From: Terriglobia bacterium
Lineage (GTDB): Bacteria > Acidobacteriota > Terriglobia > Terriglobales > Acidobacteriaceae
Assembly: GCA_020072815.1 (NCBI GenBank)
Contig: JAIQGE010000002.1
Coordinates: 124,001-188,000 of the forward strand
DNA length: 64,000 nt
Reading direction: 5' to 3'
Made by a program: the position numbers and the translations under genes
Shown here: piece after piece, positions 17,202 to 26,227 of the stretch
Numbering within the stretch: the first letter of the stretch is position 1
How the letters are laid out: each line of letters opens with the position of its first letter
The notes under the pieces: generated by a model
Seen by the model: the letters and a program-made list of their open reading frames with translations, nothing else
The model's database searches: none
What the model was told of the DNA's origin: nothing

Positions 17202-17365
17202 GCTTTCTCCTTTAAAGGGAAGTTCAGATATGTAGGTACTAGAAACCGTTGCCAGGGAAAAAGTTTCGCCTGGTCAAAAGGCGCTTCAGAGCGGCTCTAT
17301 TGGAATACGAGTTGCGGTTTTTGGCAAGAGCTACATGCGCTTGCTCCGCTCAAGTTTGTTGGAGC

Positions 17366-17399
17366 GAAAAAGAAGCGGCCCCGTTCGGCAGGGCCGCTT
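17366..17399 (-). terminator. Rho-independent terminator
   Basis: On the minus strand, AAAGCGGCCC and GGGGCCGCTT form a strong stem followed by CTTTTTCGC, 24 bp after the stop of the gene at 17424. Confidence 0.87.
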
Positions 17400-17423
17400 T
17401 CCATGAAAAAAACTTCCAGGAAG

Positions 17424-17642
17424 TTATTTCGGGGCCGGAGTGGTGGTGCCGCCGCTGCTCTTCTTGCTCTTCTTGCCGCCCTTCTTGCTGGCGGTTTTGG
17501 TTTTTGTGGCTTTCTTGCCCGAAGCGGCAGCGGTGGTCTTCTTGCCGCCCTTTTCGGTCTTGTCAGTGCCGCCGGTGGCCTGTGCAAAGGTCAGCGAAGC
17601 GCCGAGCAACATGGTTAATACAAACGCGAACAGCTTCTTCAT
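17424..17642 (-). CDS. Small secreted Lys-rich protein, 72 aa (copy A)
   Basis: Signal peptide MKKLFAFVLTMLLGASLTFA, then a mature part of about 50 residues dominated by Lys, Thr, Ala and Gly (GGKKTTAAASGKKATKTKTA) and ending KSKKSSGGTTTPAPK. AAAGGAG precedes the start by 6 bp. It is the upstream member of the tandem pair with 16980. The shared tail with the NPQPLPP protein at 14975 links all three into one local family. Exported, very basic and likely disordered; nothing in the sequence fixes a role. Confidence 0.7.
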   Translation of the reverse strand: MKKLFAFVLTMLLGASLTFAQATGGTDKTEKGGKKTTAAASGKKATKTKTASKKGGKKSKKSSGGTTTPAPK

Positions 17643-17740
17643 GCTTTCTCCTTTAAAGGGAAGTTCAGAGTGTAATTTTGCAAACCCACATTGGACCCGA
17701 TAGTTTCGCCGTCCGCGTAAACCGTTGATTCATCACGGTC

Positions 17741-19009
17741 TCAGGTCCCAGCTGGCGCATTCTGGCAGCAGGCGAGAATCTCTTCTTCGGTAAGGCACCG
17801 GTCTGACGCTTTGGCCCGCTGAAAAATGCGCTCCACCAGATCGTCAGCCGGAGGGACTCCCTTACGCTCCAGCCAGAAGATCACGTTTGACTTGCCGCTC
17901 ATGGGGCCAATCTCAATGACTTGTTCCAGGCCGAAGTAATGAGAGGGTACACCGGAATACACGCTATTGGCCAGTTCAATGTCGCCTTTTTTGAATGCCT
18001 TAATGACCGCCGAGGCATGTACTCCCGTCGCTGTACGAAAGGCATCATCGCCCAGCACGGGATAGTTGCGCGGGATGGGAACGCCCGTGGCCCGCGACAC
18101 GGCGAGGCAGTAGTCCTTGAGATGTGTGAGGTCCTGCTCCGCCCAGGGCGAAACGCCCATCAGCTTCAGGTTGACCAGCATCTGGTCCATCTGCGTGTTG
18201 CCTACGCGCTCGCCGATGCCCAGCGCGGTGGCGTGTACGCAGTCCGCGCCCGCCGCCAGAGCGGCCAGCGCATTGGCCACGCCCAAGCCGCGGTCGGAAT
18301 GGCCGTGCCAATCCACGCGGACCTTTTTCCCCGAAGGCAGCGGCCCTGCAGGCCACACGATTTCATCCATCACAAAGTGAATCAGTGACCGGACGCCGGC
18401 GGGCGTGGCGTGTCCCACCGTGTCACAAATCACAATGGCCGTGGCCCCGCAGTTGATGGCCGTGCTGTACAGCCGCTTCACGGTTTCAGGGTCGCAGCGC
18501 GTGGTGTCTTCGGTCACGTACATCACTTCCAGACCCAACGAACGCGCGTACTTTACAGCTTTTTCCGTGGTCTGGAGAAGAAAGTCGTCAGTCCAGTTTT
18601 CCGTGTAACGGCGAATGGGACTGGAGCCGAGGAAGCACGCAACTTCAATGGCGATGCCGGCGCGCTGGGAAATCTCGGCGATCGGACGAATGTCATTCTC
18701 ATGCGTGCGCGCGGCGCAGTTGGGCTTGATTCTCATCCGGCAATTGGCAATCTCTTTGGCCAGACGCTCCACGTCGGCCACCGCGCGCGGCCCGGCGCCC
18801 GGCAATCCGATATCCAGCGAATTGATTCCCAGGTCCTCCATCAGGTGGAGGATGGCCAGCTTGTCACCGATAGGCGGGTCTTTCACCGAAGGTGACTGCA
18901 GGCCATCGCGCAGGGTTTCATCGTTAAGCAGAACTCGCCCGGCAGGACTGAATTCAGGCCCGGACGCGGAGTTCCAGTCGTAGATCAGATGGGAGTGTTT
19001 GAGTGTCAC
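17741..19009 (-). CDS. LeuA/HMG-CoA lyase-like (DRE-TIM) enzyme
   Basis: A DRE-TIM metallolyase of 422 residues. The signature LLNDETLRDGLQSPSV at residue 27 holds the catalytic Arg-Asp pair. DWHGHSDRGLGVANALAALA supplies the HxH metal ligands, and the IGERVGNTQMDQMLV stretch is typical of the 2-isopropylmalate/homocitrate/citramalate synthase branch. It keeps the short post-barrel subdomain (FGLEQVIEIGPMSGKSN) but lacks the C-terminal LeuA allosteric domain, so it could be a regulatory-free isopropylmalate-type synthase or a related aldolase. It lies 37 bp after an aldehyde dehydrogenase in the order truA, aldehyde dehydrogenase, this gene. The exact reaction is not decided by sequence. Confidence 0.75.
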   Translation of the reverse strand: MTLKHSHLIYDWNSASGPEFSPAGRVLLNDETLRDGLQSPSVKDPPIGDKLAILHLMEDLGINSLDIGLPGAGPRAVADVERLAKEIANCRMRIKPNCAARTHENDIRPIAEISQRAGIAIEVACFLGSSPIRRYTENWTDDFLLQTTEKAVKYARSLGLEVMYVTEDTTRCDPETVKRLYSTAINCGATAIVICDTVGHATPAGVRSLIHFVMDEIVWPAGPLPSGKKVRVDWHGHSDRGLGVANALAALAAGADCVHATALGIGERVGNTQMDQMLVNLKLMGVSPWAEQDLTHLKDYCLAVSRATGVPIPRNYPVLGDDAFRTATGVHASAVIKAFKKGDIELANSVYSGVPSHYFGLEQVIEIGPMSGKSNVIFWLERKGVPPADDLVERIFQRAKASDRCLTEEEILACCQNAPAGT

Positions 19010-19046
19010 TTTGTAAAATCTATTGCCCTTACGTGGCGATTTTACG

Positions 19047-20624
19047 CTAAAAGGGCTTGCGGCCTAGATAGGATTTTATGCTTTTTGACGCTCCACGAAC
19101 ACGGTTTGTTAAGTTTCCGGCAAACAGAAGTTCGATGAACCCCTGCATCTGCCGCCGGAACGCCGGCCCATAGCCGTACCACCACAGCTTTTTCATGCCC
19201 GGCATCTGGTCAGAATCCACATACTTGGGCCAGACCATCTCTTCCAGGCCAAAGCGGCCGTGGGTGCGGCCGATGCCGCTGGCTTTGATGCCGCCATGGG
19301 GCGCTTCGCTGATGCCGAAGCAGCAAATCACGTCGTTCACCATGACCGTTCCGGCGTGAATGCCGCGGGCCAGCGTTTCGCCGCGAGCCTTGTTGCGCGT
19401 CCATACGCTGGCCGCCAGGCCGAATTCCGAGTCATTCGCCAGCGCCACGGCTTCGTCGTCAGTCTTGAAGCTGCGCACCGGCAACACTGGACCAAAGGTC
19501 TCTTCGCGCATGATGTCCATGGAGTGCGTTACGTCAGCCAGCACCGTCGGGGCAAAGAAGCCTGGCCCGATCTGCGGCAGAGTCTTTCCTCCCGCCAGCA
19601 GCCGCGCTCCGTGGGCGATGGCGTCTTCCACGTGGGCTTGCACCGTCCGCAATTGCCGTTCATGGATCAGCGGCCCGATATCGCTGTTGGGGTCAGTGCC
19701 AGCGCCAGGACGAAGTTTGCCGGCTTTTTCTGCGCACGACTTCAAAAACGGTTCGTAGATGGATTCGTGCACGTAGCAGCGCTCCACCGACAAGCAAGTC
19801 TGCCCGGCGTTCATGAATGCGCCCCACACCGCCGCGCTCGACGCCACGTCAACGTCGGCGTCGTCCAGCACAATCATGGGATCTTTGCCGCCCAGTTCCA
19901 GCACCACGGGCAGCAGCCGCGCCGCCGCGGCTTGCGCCACTTTCTTCCCCGTCGCTACGCTGCCGGTGAAAACCATCTTGTCAATCTTGGATTGCAGCAG
20001 CGCGCTGCCCGCCGGGCCTTCGCCGGTGACCACCTGCAGCAGATCGCGGTCCAGGCCAGCTTCGCGCAGAAGCCGCTGCAACTCCAGCGAAGAAAACGGC
20101 GTGAACTCTGACGGCTTCAGCACCACCGCGTTGCCCGTGACCAGCGCCGTCAAGGTCTGCACCGAAGGCAGGCTGAACGGATAGTTCCACGGGCTGATGA
20201 TGCCGATCACGCCGTAAGGCTCGCGCAGCAGCGTGCCGCGCTTGAGCTTCATGGCCAGGTTGGCGTGCGGAACGTGTTCCGGACGCAGGAAGTCTGCGGC
20301 GTTGTCGAGGAGATATTGCGCGCCGTCCAGCACCACCAGGATTTCCGTGGCGAGCGCTTCCGCCAGCGGCTTGCCGGCTTCGCGCGTGATGACCGCCGTC
20401 ACCGCGTCTTTTTGATCGCATAAAAGCTGCTGAAAGCGGCGGACGATCTGCAGGCGTTCGCGGACGGGCGTTGTCGCCCAGCGGGCTTGCGCCGCGCGCG
20501 CGCGGTCCACGGCAGCGGCAATCTCCGCTTGCGTAAAGATGGGAACGGAGCCGATGGTTTCCCGCGTCGCGGGATTTAAGACGGGCAGTTGTGCGTGGGC
20601 CGGTTCAGCTTGAATAGCGCTCAT
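19047..20624 (-). CDS. NAD(P)-dependent aldehyde dehydrogenase
   Basis: A 525-residue member of the aldehyde dehydrogenase superfamily. Visible motifs are the cofactor-binding ISPWNYPF (residue 143) and KPSEFTPFSSLEL, the Rossmann GSVATGKKVAQAAA, general base Glu243 in LELGGKDP and catalytic Cys277 in NAGQTCLSVE. REAGKPLAEA near the start points to the succinate-semialdehyde/general aldehyde group. About 40 extra residues at the C-terminus (residues 485-525) follow the conserved barrel end. The gene begins 12 bp after truA and ends 37 bp before the DRE-TIM enzyme, so the three are probably one transcript. Substrate not assigned. Confidence 0.9.
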   Translation of the reverse strand: MSAIQAEPAHAQLPVLNPATRETIGSVPIFTQAEIAAAVDRARAAQARWATTPVRERLQIVRRFQQLLCDQKDAVTAVITREAGKPLAEALATEILVVLDGAQYLLDNAADFLRPEHVPHANLAMKLKRGTLLREPYGVIGIISPWNYPFSLPSVQTLTALVTGNAVVLKPSEFTPFSSLELQRLLREAGLDRDLLQVVTGEGPAGSALLQSKIDKMVFTGSVATGKKVAQAAAARLLPVVLELGGKDPMIVLDDADVDVASSAAVWGAFMNAGQTCLSVERCYVHESIYEPFLKSCAEKAGKLRPGAGTDPNSDIGPLIHERQLRTVQAHVEDAIAHGARLLAGGKTLPQIGPGFFAPTVLADVTHSMDIMREETFGPVLPVRSFKTDDEAVALANDSEFGLAASVWTRNKARGETLARGIHAGTVMVNDVICCFGISEAPHGGIKASGIGRTHGRFGLEEMVWPKYVDSDQMPGMKKLWWYGYGPAFRRQMQGFIELLFAGNLTNRVRGASKSIKSYLGRKPF

Positions 20625-20636
20625 ATTGGGATTCCG

Positions 20637-21425
20637 TCAGTATTCTACGCTCACCAGAAACAAGCCGCTGGCCGGGGCCGTGGCCGCCGCGGCGGAGCGG
20701 TCACGCAGCTCCAGGATGCGGGTGAAATCTATTCCCGTTAGCGAGCCTTTGCCCACCATCAGAAAAGTCCCCACCAGGTTGCGCACCATGTGATGAAGAA
20801 ATCCGTTGCCGCGGACGGTGTAGTGCAACTCGTCGCCTTGGCGCTGCCAGGTTGAAGAATAAATCGTCCGAACATTGTTCGCGGCCAAGCCTTCTTGCCC
20901 GCTTTCCGGGTCGATTCTTTTCTCCGGGGCTTTCTTCTCAGGATCCACGGCCGCGAACGAGGTGAAATCGTGCTGGCCCACCGCCAGGCCCGCGGCTTCG
21001 GTCATGCGGGCTTCATCCAGCGGGTAGGGATGGTGATAGACGTAGCGCGCCAGGAACGGGGGACAAATCTCGCCGCGATAAATCCGGTATTGATACGTCT
21101 TAGCTAGTGAGGACTTGCGCGCGTGGAATTCCGGCGGGACTTCTTCCGCGTTCAGCACGCGGATGGCGGACGGCAGCGCGTCATTCAGTGCTTTGGCCAG
21201 GTTCGCCGCCGGAATGGGAGACTCCAGCGCCACTGTGGCGACTTGCGCCAGCGCGTGGACGCCGGCGTCGGTGCGTCCCGAGCCCTGCGGCAGCGTCTTT
21301 TCGCCGGTCAACTGTTCGATAGCGGACAGCAAAGTCCCCTGAACCGTGGGACGATCAGGCTGGACCTGCCAGCCGGCGAAATCATGGCCGTCATAGGCGA
21401 GCGTCAATTTGAAATTACGCGGCAA
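20637..21425 (-). CDS. truA: tRNA pseudouridine synthase A
   Basis: TruA converts uridines 38-40 in the anticodon stem-loop of tRNAs to pseudouridine. The 262-residue protein has LTLAYDGHDFAGWQ at the start, the catalytic Asp53 in GSGRTDAGVHALAQ, SLAKTYQYRIYRG and GNGFLHHMVRNLVGT, all TruA landmarks. An insertion of about 15 residues sits between DFTSFAAVD and the conserved VRTIYSS strand. It is the first gene of a minus-strand run with an aldehyde dehydrogenase and a DRE-TIM enzyme. A 6-3-6 palindrome lies 36 bp upstream of the start. Confidence 0.95.
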   Translation of the reverse strand: MPRNFKLTLAYDGHDFAGWQVQPDRPTVQGTLLSAIEQLTGEKTLPQGSGRTDAGVHALAQVATVALESPIPAANLAKALNDALPSAIRVLNAEEVPPEFHARKSSLAKTYQYRIYRGEICPPFLARYVYHHPYPLDEARMTEAAGLAVGQHDFTSFAAVDPEKKAPEKRIDPESGQEGLAANNVRTIYSSTWQRQGDELHYTVRGNGFLHHMVRNLVGTFLMVGKGSLTGIDFTRILELRDRSAAAATAPASGLFLVSVEY

Positions 21426-21460
21426 TTCCGTCTCCCCTGTTGGTTTTTGATGCTGCTATG

Positions 21461-21475
21461 CCGATATACTATCGG
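21461..21475. promoter_or_regulatory. Palindrome between truA and tolC-like gene
   Basis: CCGATA-TAC-TATCGG is a perfect inverted repeat in the 185-bp space between divergent truA and the TolC-like gene. It may be an operator for either; no factor can be named. Confidence 0.35.
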
Positions 21476-21610
21476 TTTGTGCCGGATGCGGCGCGTGCAT
21501 TCGCGGGAACCAAACAGTGTATTGGCGCGTATCTAAGATGATTGTTGGTGACCGAAAAGGCAAAAATCCAGTCTGTATCTCATTAGTTCCAAAACTTTGG
21601 AGAAAAAGTA

Positions 21611-23707
21611 ATGTCTGCAGCTTTAATCCGCAGTAATTTCCTTCGCAAGCTCGTTGCCGTGGTGTGCTTGTGCGCCTTTTCAGCTTCGGCCCAGCAGGCC
21701 AACACCGCCCTGTCCATGCAGCCGGCTCCGGCCGCGGCCGCGCAGAGTGGGAAGTCCATGCCGGACGCGCCGCAGGTCAAGCCCTTGCCGGAGCCCACCA
21801 ACGTGGATTACTCCAGGCCCGTGCCTTTGCTTCCCAATCCGTTCGCGCGCTATATGCAGCGCACCGTGCCGCCCCCGGCGTTTACCAACGCGCCGAAGAT
21901 GGAGCAGTTGATCAAGGATGGCAAACTGTTTCTCTCGCTCAATGACGCCATCGCCATTGCCCTGGCTGACAATCTGGACATCGCCGTGGCCCGCTACAAT
22001 TTGCCCATCGCGGACACTGACATCCTGCGCACCAAGGCCGGCTCTTCATTCCTGGGCGTATCCACGGGCCTGGTCTCCAACACGCCGGGAGGGACCGGGA
22101 GCGGCATTACCGGCTCCAGCGGCACCGGCGCCGGAGGAACCACCGCGGGCTCCGGCGGTGCAGGAACGGGCGCTGGAGGCTTTGTCGGCTCCGCCAGCGG
22201 CGCGGGACCGCAGCCTGACAACTTTGACCCATCGCTGAGTACGCGTTTGCAATTCGAGCGCGCAAAGTCGCCCCAGGTTAGTACTGTTCTCACCGGAAGC
22301 GCAGTCTCGCAACAGAACACTACGGTTGCAGACTTTACCTACAGCCAGGGCTTTTCTCCGGGCACGGCGCTTTCCGTCGCCTACAACAACGTGCGGCAGG
22401 CTTCCAACAACCCCCTCAATTCCTTGAACCCGGTGTTGCAGTCCAGCTTTTCGGCTTCAGTGCGCCAGCACCTGCTCCAGGGATTTGGCCGCAGCCTGAA
22501 CTTGCGCTTGATCCGCACTGCGCAAAACACCAAGAAGATTACCGAAGAAGGTTTCCGCGGGCAGGTGATCGCCACCGTCAGCACGGTGGAGAATATTTAC
22601 TGGAACCTGGTCAACGCCTACGAAGACTACAAAGTGAAAGAGCGTTCCCTGGGGCTGGCTAAGAAGACCCTTTCCGACAACCAGAAGCAGGTGGAGATCG
22701 GCACCCTGGCGCCTCTGGATGTGGTCCGCGCGCAGAGCAGCGTAGCCACGGCCGAGCAGGCCCTGATCGCATCCAAAACCAATCTCCAGCTGCAGCAACT
22801 GTTCATCAAGAACGCGCTCACGCGCAGCTTGCCCAACGATTCTCCCGTGGTGCAGGCGGAAGTGATCCCCACGGACACGGTGCAGGTCCCTGACAAGGAA
22901 AACCTGCCGCCGGTAGAGGAGTTGGTAAGACTGGCGCTGGCCAACCGGCCTGATTACACGGGGCAAAAAATCAATTTGCTGAACAGCCAGCTTACCCTGA
23001 AGGGCACCAGGAACGGTCTGTTGCCGGTGGTGGACCTGATCGGCTTTTACGGTGCGTCGTCGCTGGCAGGCGTGCAGAATCCGCTGAGGACCTGCCCGCC
23101 CGCCGTAGTGCCTTCCGCAAGCAATCCCTGTCTTCTGCCGGGGACCTTCCCCGCCACCGGGCTGGGTGACGCGTTTTCCAACCTGTTCAATTCGACTGCG
23201 CCGGACAAAGGCGTGGCCATCAACATCAATATCCCGCTGGGCAATCGTGTGGCCCAGGCCACGCACGTTCGCGCGCAACTGGAGTACCGTCAGTCGCAAT
23301 TGCTGCTGAAGAGCGTGGAGAACAACATTGCCATCAGCATCCGCAACGATGCTTTCAACGTGGAGAACAGCCGGGCCGCGGTGATCGCCGCCCAGACGGC
23401 CCGCGACCTTGCCGCCCAGACTCTGGACGCGGAGCAGAAAAAATACAACCTGGGAGCTTCCACTTATCTTAACGTCCTGCAGGACGAGCGTGATCTGGCC
23501 CAGAACGAATCCAACCTGGTCCAGGCCAAGATCAACTACGCCAAGGCCCGGGTGCAGCTCGATCAGGATACGGCACAAACTTTGGACCGCTACAACATCA
23601 AGATCGATGAAGCGGTGACCGGCGACATCAAGACCATTCCTAACGTGCCCGGTACCATGCCCAGCAAGACGGCCATGCAGGAGACCAACCCATCGTCCCC
23701 GAAGTAA
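21611..23707 (+). CDS. TolC-family outer membrane efflux protein
   Basis: TolC-like proteins form trimeric outer membrane channels for efflux pumps or type I secretion. This 698-residue member has an N-terminal signal (KLVAVVCLCAFSASAQ) and a Pro-rich linker, then two repeats of the family. The first includes LSLNDAIAIALADNLDIAVA and VENIYWNLVNAYEDYKVKER; the second includes LVRLALANRPDYTGQKINLL and NLGASTYLNVLQDERDLAQN. A Gly/Ser/Thr-rich stretch at about residues 160-198 (GGTGSG, GAGTGAGG) is inserted in the first repeat. No membrane-fusion protein or pump gene is adjacent. A strong terminator follows, so it is a single-gene unit. Confidence 0.88.
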   Translation: MSAALIRSNFLRKLVAVVCLCAFSASAQQANTALSMQPAPAAAAQSGKSMPDAPQVKPLPEPTNVDYSRPVPLLPNPFARYMQRTVPPPAFTNAPKMEQLIKDGKLFLSLNDAIAIALADNLDIAVARYNLPIADTDILRTKAGSSFLGVSTGLVSNTPGGTGSGITGSSGTGAGGTTAGSGGAGTGAGGFVGSASGAGPQPDNFDPSLSTRLQFERAKSPQVSTVLTGSAVSQQNTTVADFTYSQGFSPGTALSVAYNNVRQASNNPLNSLNPVLQSSFSASVRQHLLQGFGRSLNLRLIRTAQNTKKITEEGFRGQVIATVSTVENIYWNLVNAYEDYKVKERSLGLAKKTLSDNQKQVEIGTLAPLDVVRAQSSVATAEQALIASKTNLQLQQLFIKNALTRSLPNDSPVVQAEVIPTDTVQVPDKENLPPVEELVRLALANRPDYTGQKINLLNSQLTLKGTRNGLLPVVDLIGFYGASSLAGVQNPLRTCPPAVVPSASNPCLLPGTFPATGLGDAFSNLFNSTAPDKGVAININIPLGNRVAQATHVRAQLEYRQSQLLLKSVENNIAISIRNDAFNVENSRAAVIAAQTARDLAAQTLDAEQKKYNLGASTYLNVLQDERDLAQNESNLVQAKINYAKARVQLDQDTAQTLDRYNIKIDEAVTGDIKTIPNVPGTMPSKTAMQETNPSSPK

Positions 23708-23745
23708 CGCAACAAAGTTAGAGCAGAACCGGCTAAGCAAGACCG

Positions 23746-23780
23746 CCCGGCTGGATGGGTTCCAGCCGGGTTTTCGTTTT
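23746..23780 (+). terminator. Rho-independent terminator of tolC-like gene
   Basis: A 10-bp stem CCCGGCTGGA/TCCAGCCGGG with a 5-nt loop is followed by TTTTCGTTTT, 39 bp after the stop. Confidence 0.92.
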
Positions 23781-23982
23781 CGATGGAGAGATTTCTCATA
23801 GATAAGTCGCGAGGGACTGGCAACCATCCACAATAGAACTCCGCTTGCATCTGGCCAGGGCTCTATCTTCCATGTATGAAAACCGCTCAACCTAGCGCCC
23901 ATTTTCTTTTTGCGCTATATTTCGGAGCCTCGCGAATTCGCCAAAGGCCTTGTTCCTTGGGAAGCAGATGGAGGTATCAGCG

Positions 23983-25989
23983 ATGCATCGTCCCCGTCAG
24001 TTGGCTGCGTTGGTCATTGTACTGGTCGTGGTTGGCCGCACTTCTTACGCGCAAAAGACCGGAGCGGATGACTGGCTGCCGGTCACCCCGCAGGACCTAC
24101 AGATCAAGAATGTGCCGGGAAACTCCAATGCCTCCGCCTTGCAGCTCTATTTCAGCTATTTCAAGAACGACAATGAGAACTTCATCTCTGTCTACAAACG
24201 CATCAAGATATTGAACGACGCGGGCAAGAAATATGCGGATGTGGAAATTGAGATTGGCCCTGGCCAATCTCTGAAGACGGTGGCTGCGCGCACCATCCAT
24301 CCTGATGGAGCCATTGTTGAATTCAAAGACAAGCCACTGGAAAAGACAGTTCTCAAGGCGCGCGGCGTAAAGTATGTCGCCAAGACGTTCACGCTGCCGG
24401 AAGTGACTGTGGGCAGCATCGTCGAGGTGCGCTGGACGATCAACCTGCCATTACGCACCGTTCAATCCATTTCCGCGTGGCCCGTCCAAGGGGATCTGTT
24501 TACCTTGAAAGAGACCCTGCGTTTCCGGCCATTCCAGGGCCTGGTCGTGGTCCCCACCGAATGGGCCAACCTCAGCCAAAAATCCCAAGTGTCCTATAGT
24601 TACTTGAACCAGGTGGACATGACTCCTCTCCAGAAAAAAGAAGGCAACGTGATGCAACTGGATCTGGAGAACGTCCCGGCGTTCTACTCGGAGGAGTACA
24701 TGCCTCCGCATGACGACTACCGCCAGGTCGTCCTGTTCTATTACGGAGGCCGGGAGACGGCTTCGCCGGAGAAATACTGGGAAGAGTGGCGGCGGCTGGG
24801 CACGCAGTACATAGACAAGTTCATTGGGAATTTTCACGAAATCCGCGAACTGGCAGAGCAAACCATGGCAGGAGAGACCGATCCGGAAAAGAAACTGCGC
24901 AAGCTCTATGCTCGCGCGCAGCAGGTCAGAAACCTTTCCTTTGAGCGGGCACGCACCAGCACCGAATCCAAGAAGGAAGACCTCAAGACCAACAACAATG
25001 CTTTGGACGTGCTGCGGCACGGTTACGGAACGTCCTTTGACATCAGCGCATTGTTTGCGGGGATGGCGCGCGCCTTGGGCTTCGAAGCGTACCTTCTGGA
25101 AGCTTCAGACCGGGGAGACCGCTCGTTTAACCGGTTGGTGCTCTGGCTGGGCCAGATTAGTCACGATGTAGTTTTAATAAGGACCGGTGGAAAAGAAATT
25201 GTGTTGGACCCCGGCACCAGGCTTTGTCCTTTTGGCGCGCTGCGTTGGAGGAACAGTTCGGTTACGGCCTTGAGGCTCAGCCGGAATTACGATGCCTTCG
25301 CTACCACGCCCGCACCCGAGCCGTCGCGGACGCACCGCGTGGCCAAAATGCAACTTAGCGCTGACGGCACCCTGAAGGGCGAAATCACCATCGAACTAAG
25401 CGGTGAAGATGCGCTGGAGCACCGCCTGGAGGCGCTGGATACGGACGAAGCCGGGCGCCGCAAGAGTTGGGAAGATGAATTGAATGCCGGGTTGCCCAAC
25501 GGCGCCACCGTGAAAATGGCGGATTCGCAGGGCTGGGACGCCACAGAAAGCCCGTTGACCGCGCGCTTCACCGTGGAGATTCCCAGCTATGCCTCCGTGG
25601 CGGGAAAGCGCCTGGTTGTGCCCGCGGTGCTCTTCTCCACTTTGCAGAAAAACATGTTCACGCATACCATGCGGCAGTATCCCATCGTTTTCCCCTATCC
25701 TTTTTCAGAATCCGACGAAGTAGCCATCCAGTTGCCCGATGGCTACACCGTGGAAGCGCCGCCTTACAGGCGCCGGGCCGGACTCGCCTACGCGGGCTAC
25801 GAATTCAGCAGTGAGGTCCAGGGCCAGCAGCTTTCCTTGACTCGCAAATTGCGTCTGGAAGGCCTGTCTTTCCCGCCGGAAAAATATCCTGAGCTGAAAG
25901 GATTCTTTGGCGTTGTCCAGGGTGGCGATGAGAGTCAGGCTGTCCTGCGGCCGCAGGAAGCAGCCAGTCCTGAGAAATCTGAAAACTGA
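23983..25989 (+). CDS. DUF3857/transglutaminase-like exported protein 1 (Cys lost)
   Basis: A 668-residue exported protein with signal RQLAALVIVLVVVGRTSYAQ, an N-terminal DUF3857 domain (ISVYKRIKILNDAGKKYADV, AARTIHPDGAIVEF, TLPEVTVGSIVEVRW), a transglutaminase-like core and a C-terminal beta domain. In the core, the position of the catalytic Cys is Ser351 (GYGTSFDISALF), while His394 (ISHDVVLI) and Asp409 (VLDPGTRLCPFG) remain. So it is probably not a Cys protease or transglutaminase. The start at 23983 is set by GGAGG 8 bp upstream. It is the first of four tandem paralogues and is separated from the second by 238 bp. Confidence 0.85.
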   Translation: MHRPRQLAALVIVLVVVGRTSYAQKTGADDWLPVTPQDLQIKNVPGNSNASALQLYFSYFKNDNENFISVYKRIKILNDAGKKYADVEIEIGPGQSLKTVAARTIHPDGAIVEFKDKPLEKTVLKARGVKYVAKTFTLPEVTVGSIVEVRWTINLPLRTVQSISAWPVQGDLFTLKETLRFRPFQGLVVVPTEWANLSQKSQVSYSYLNQVDMTPLQKKEGNVMQLDLENVPAFYSEEYMPPHDDYRQVVLFYYGGRETASPEKYWEEWRRLGTQYIDKFIGNFHEIRELAEQTMAGETDPEKKLRKLYARAQQVRNLSFERARTSTESKKEDLKTNNNALDVLRHGYGTSFDISALFAGMARALGFEAYLLEASDRGDRSFNRLVLWLGQISHDVVLIRTGGKEIVLDPGTRLCPFGALRWRNSSVTALRLSRNYDAFATTPAPEPSRTHRVAKMQLSADGTLKGEITIELSGEDALEHRLEALDTDEAGRRKSWEDELNAGLPNGATVKMADSQGWDATESPLTARFTVEIPSYASVAGKRLVVPAVLFSTLQKNMFTHTMRQYPIVFPYPFSESDEVAIQLPDGYTVEAPPYRRRAGLAYAGYEFSSEVQGQQLSLTRKLRLEGLSFPPEKYPELKGFFGVVQGGDESQAVLRPQEAASPEKSEN

Positions 25990-26227
25990 CTAATGCAACG
26001 GCGCCCACTGGAGACCCGGCTTCGCGATTCAACTGGTCGCCGTTACCACACCGCTAGTACCGCAACCTATCAATCATTCCGATGGCCGTAACTACTGGTC
26101 TAACCGGTTCATATCTATCAGCTATTTTCAACTTATGGTCAAAGCCTGCTTTTTGATATATAGTACGGCGCAAAGACACCCCCTGATTTGCTTCTCCTAG
26201 AGTTCAGCATACCCTGAGGTGAAGTTG

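Larger units (their letters stand above)
16880..17665 (-). repeat. Tandem duplication of a small secreted protein gene with its terminator
   Basis: The units around 16900-17220 and 17340-17665 match in order: terminator hairpin, stop region ending in ggaagttatttcgg, coding sequence, and the leader ttctcctttaaagggaagttcag. The coding middles have diverged while the ends stay similar. Confidence 0.7.

Noticed and set aside
16880-17665. Tandem small-protein genes considered as toxin-antitoxin
   Set aside because: Both encode exported basic proteins of the same family; there is no toxin or antitoxin motif and no partner gene.
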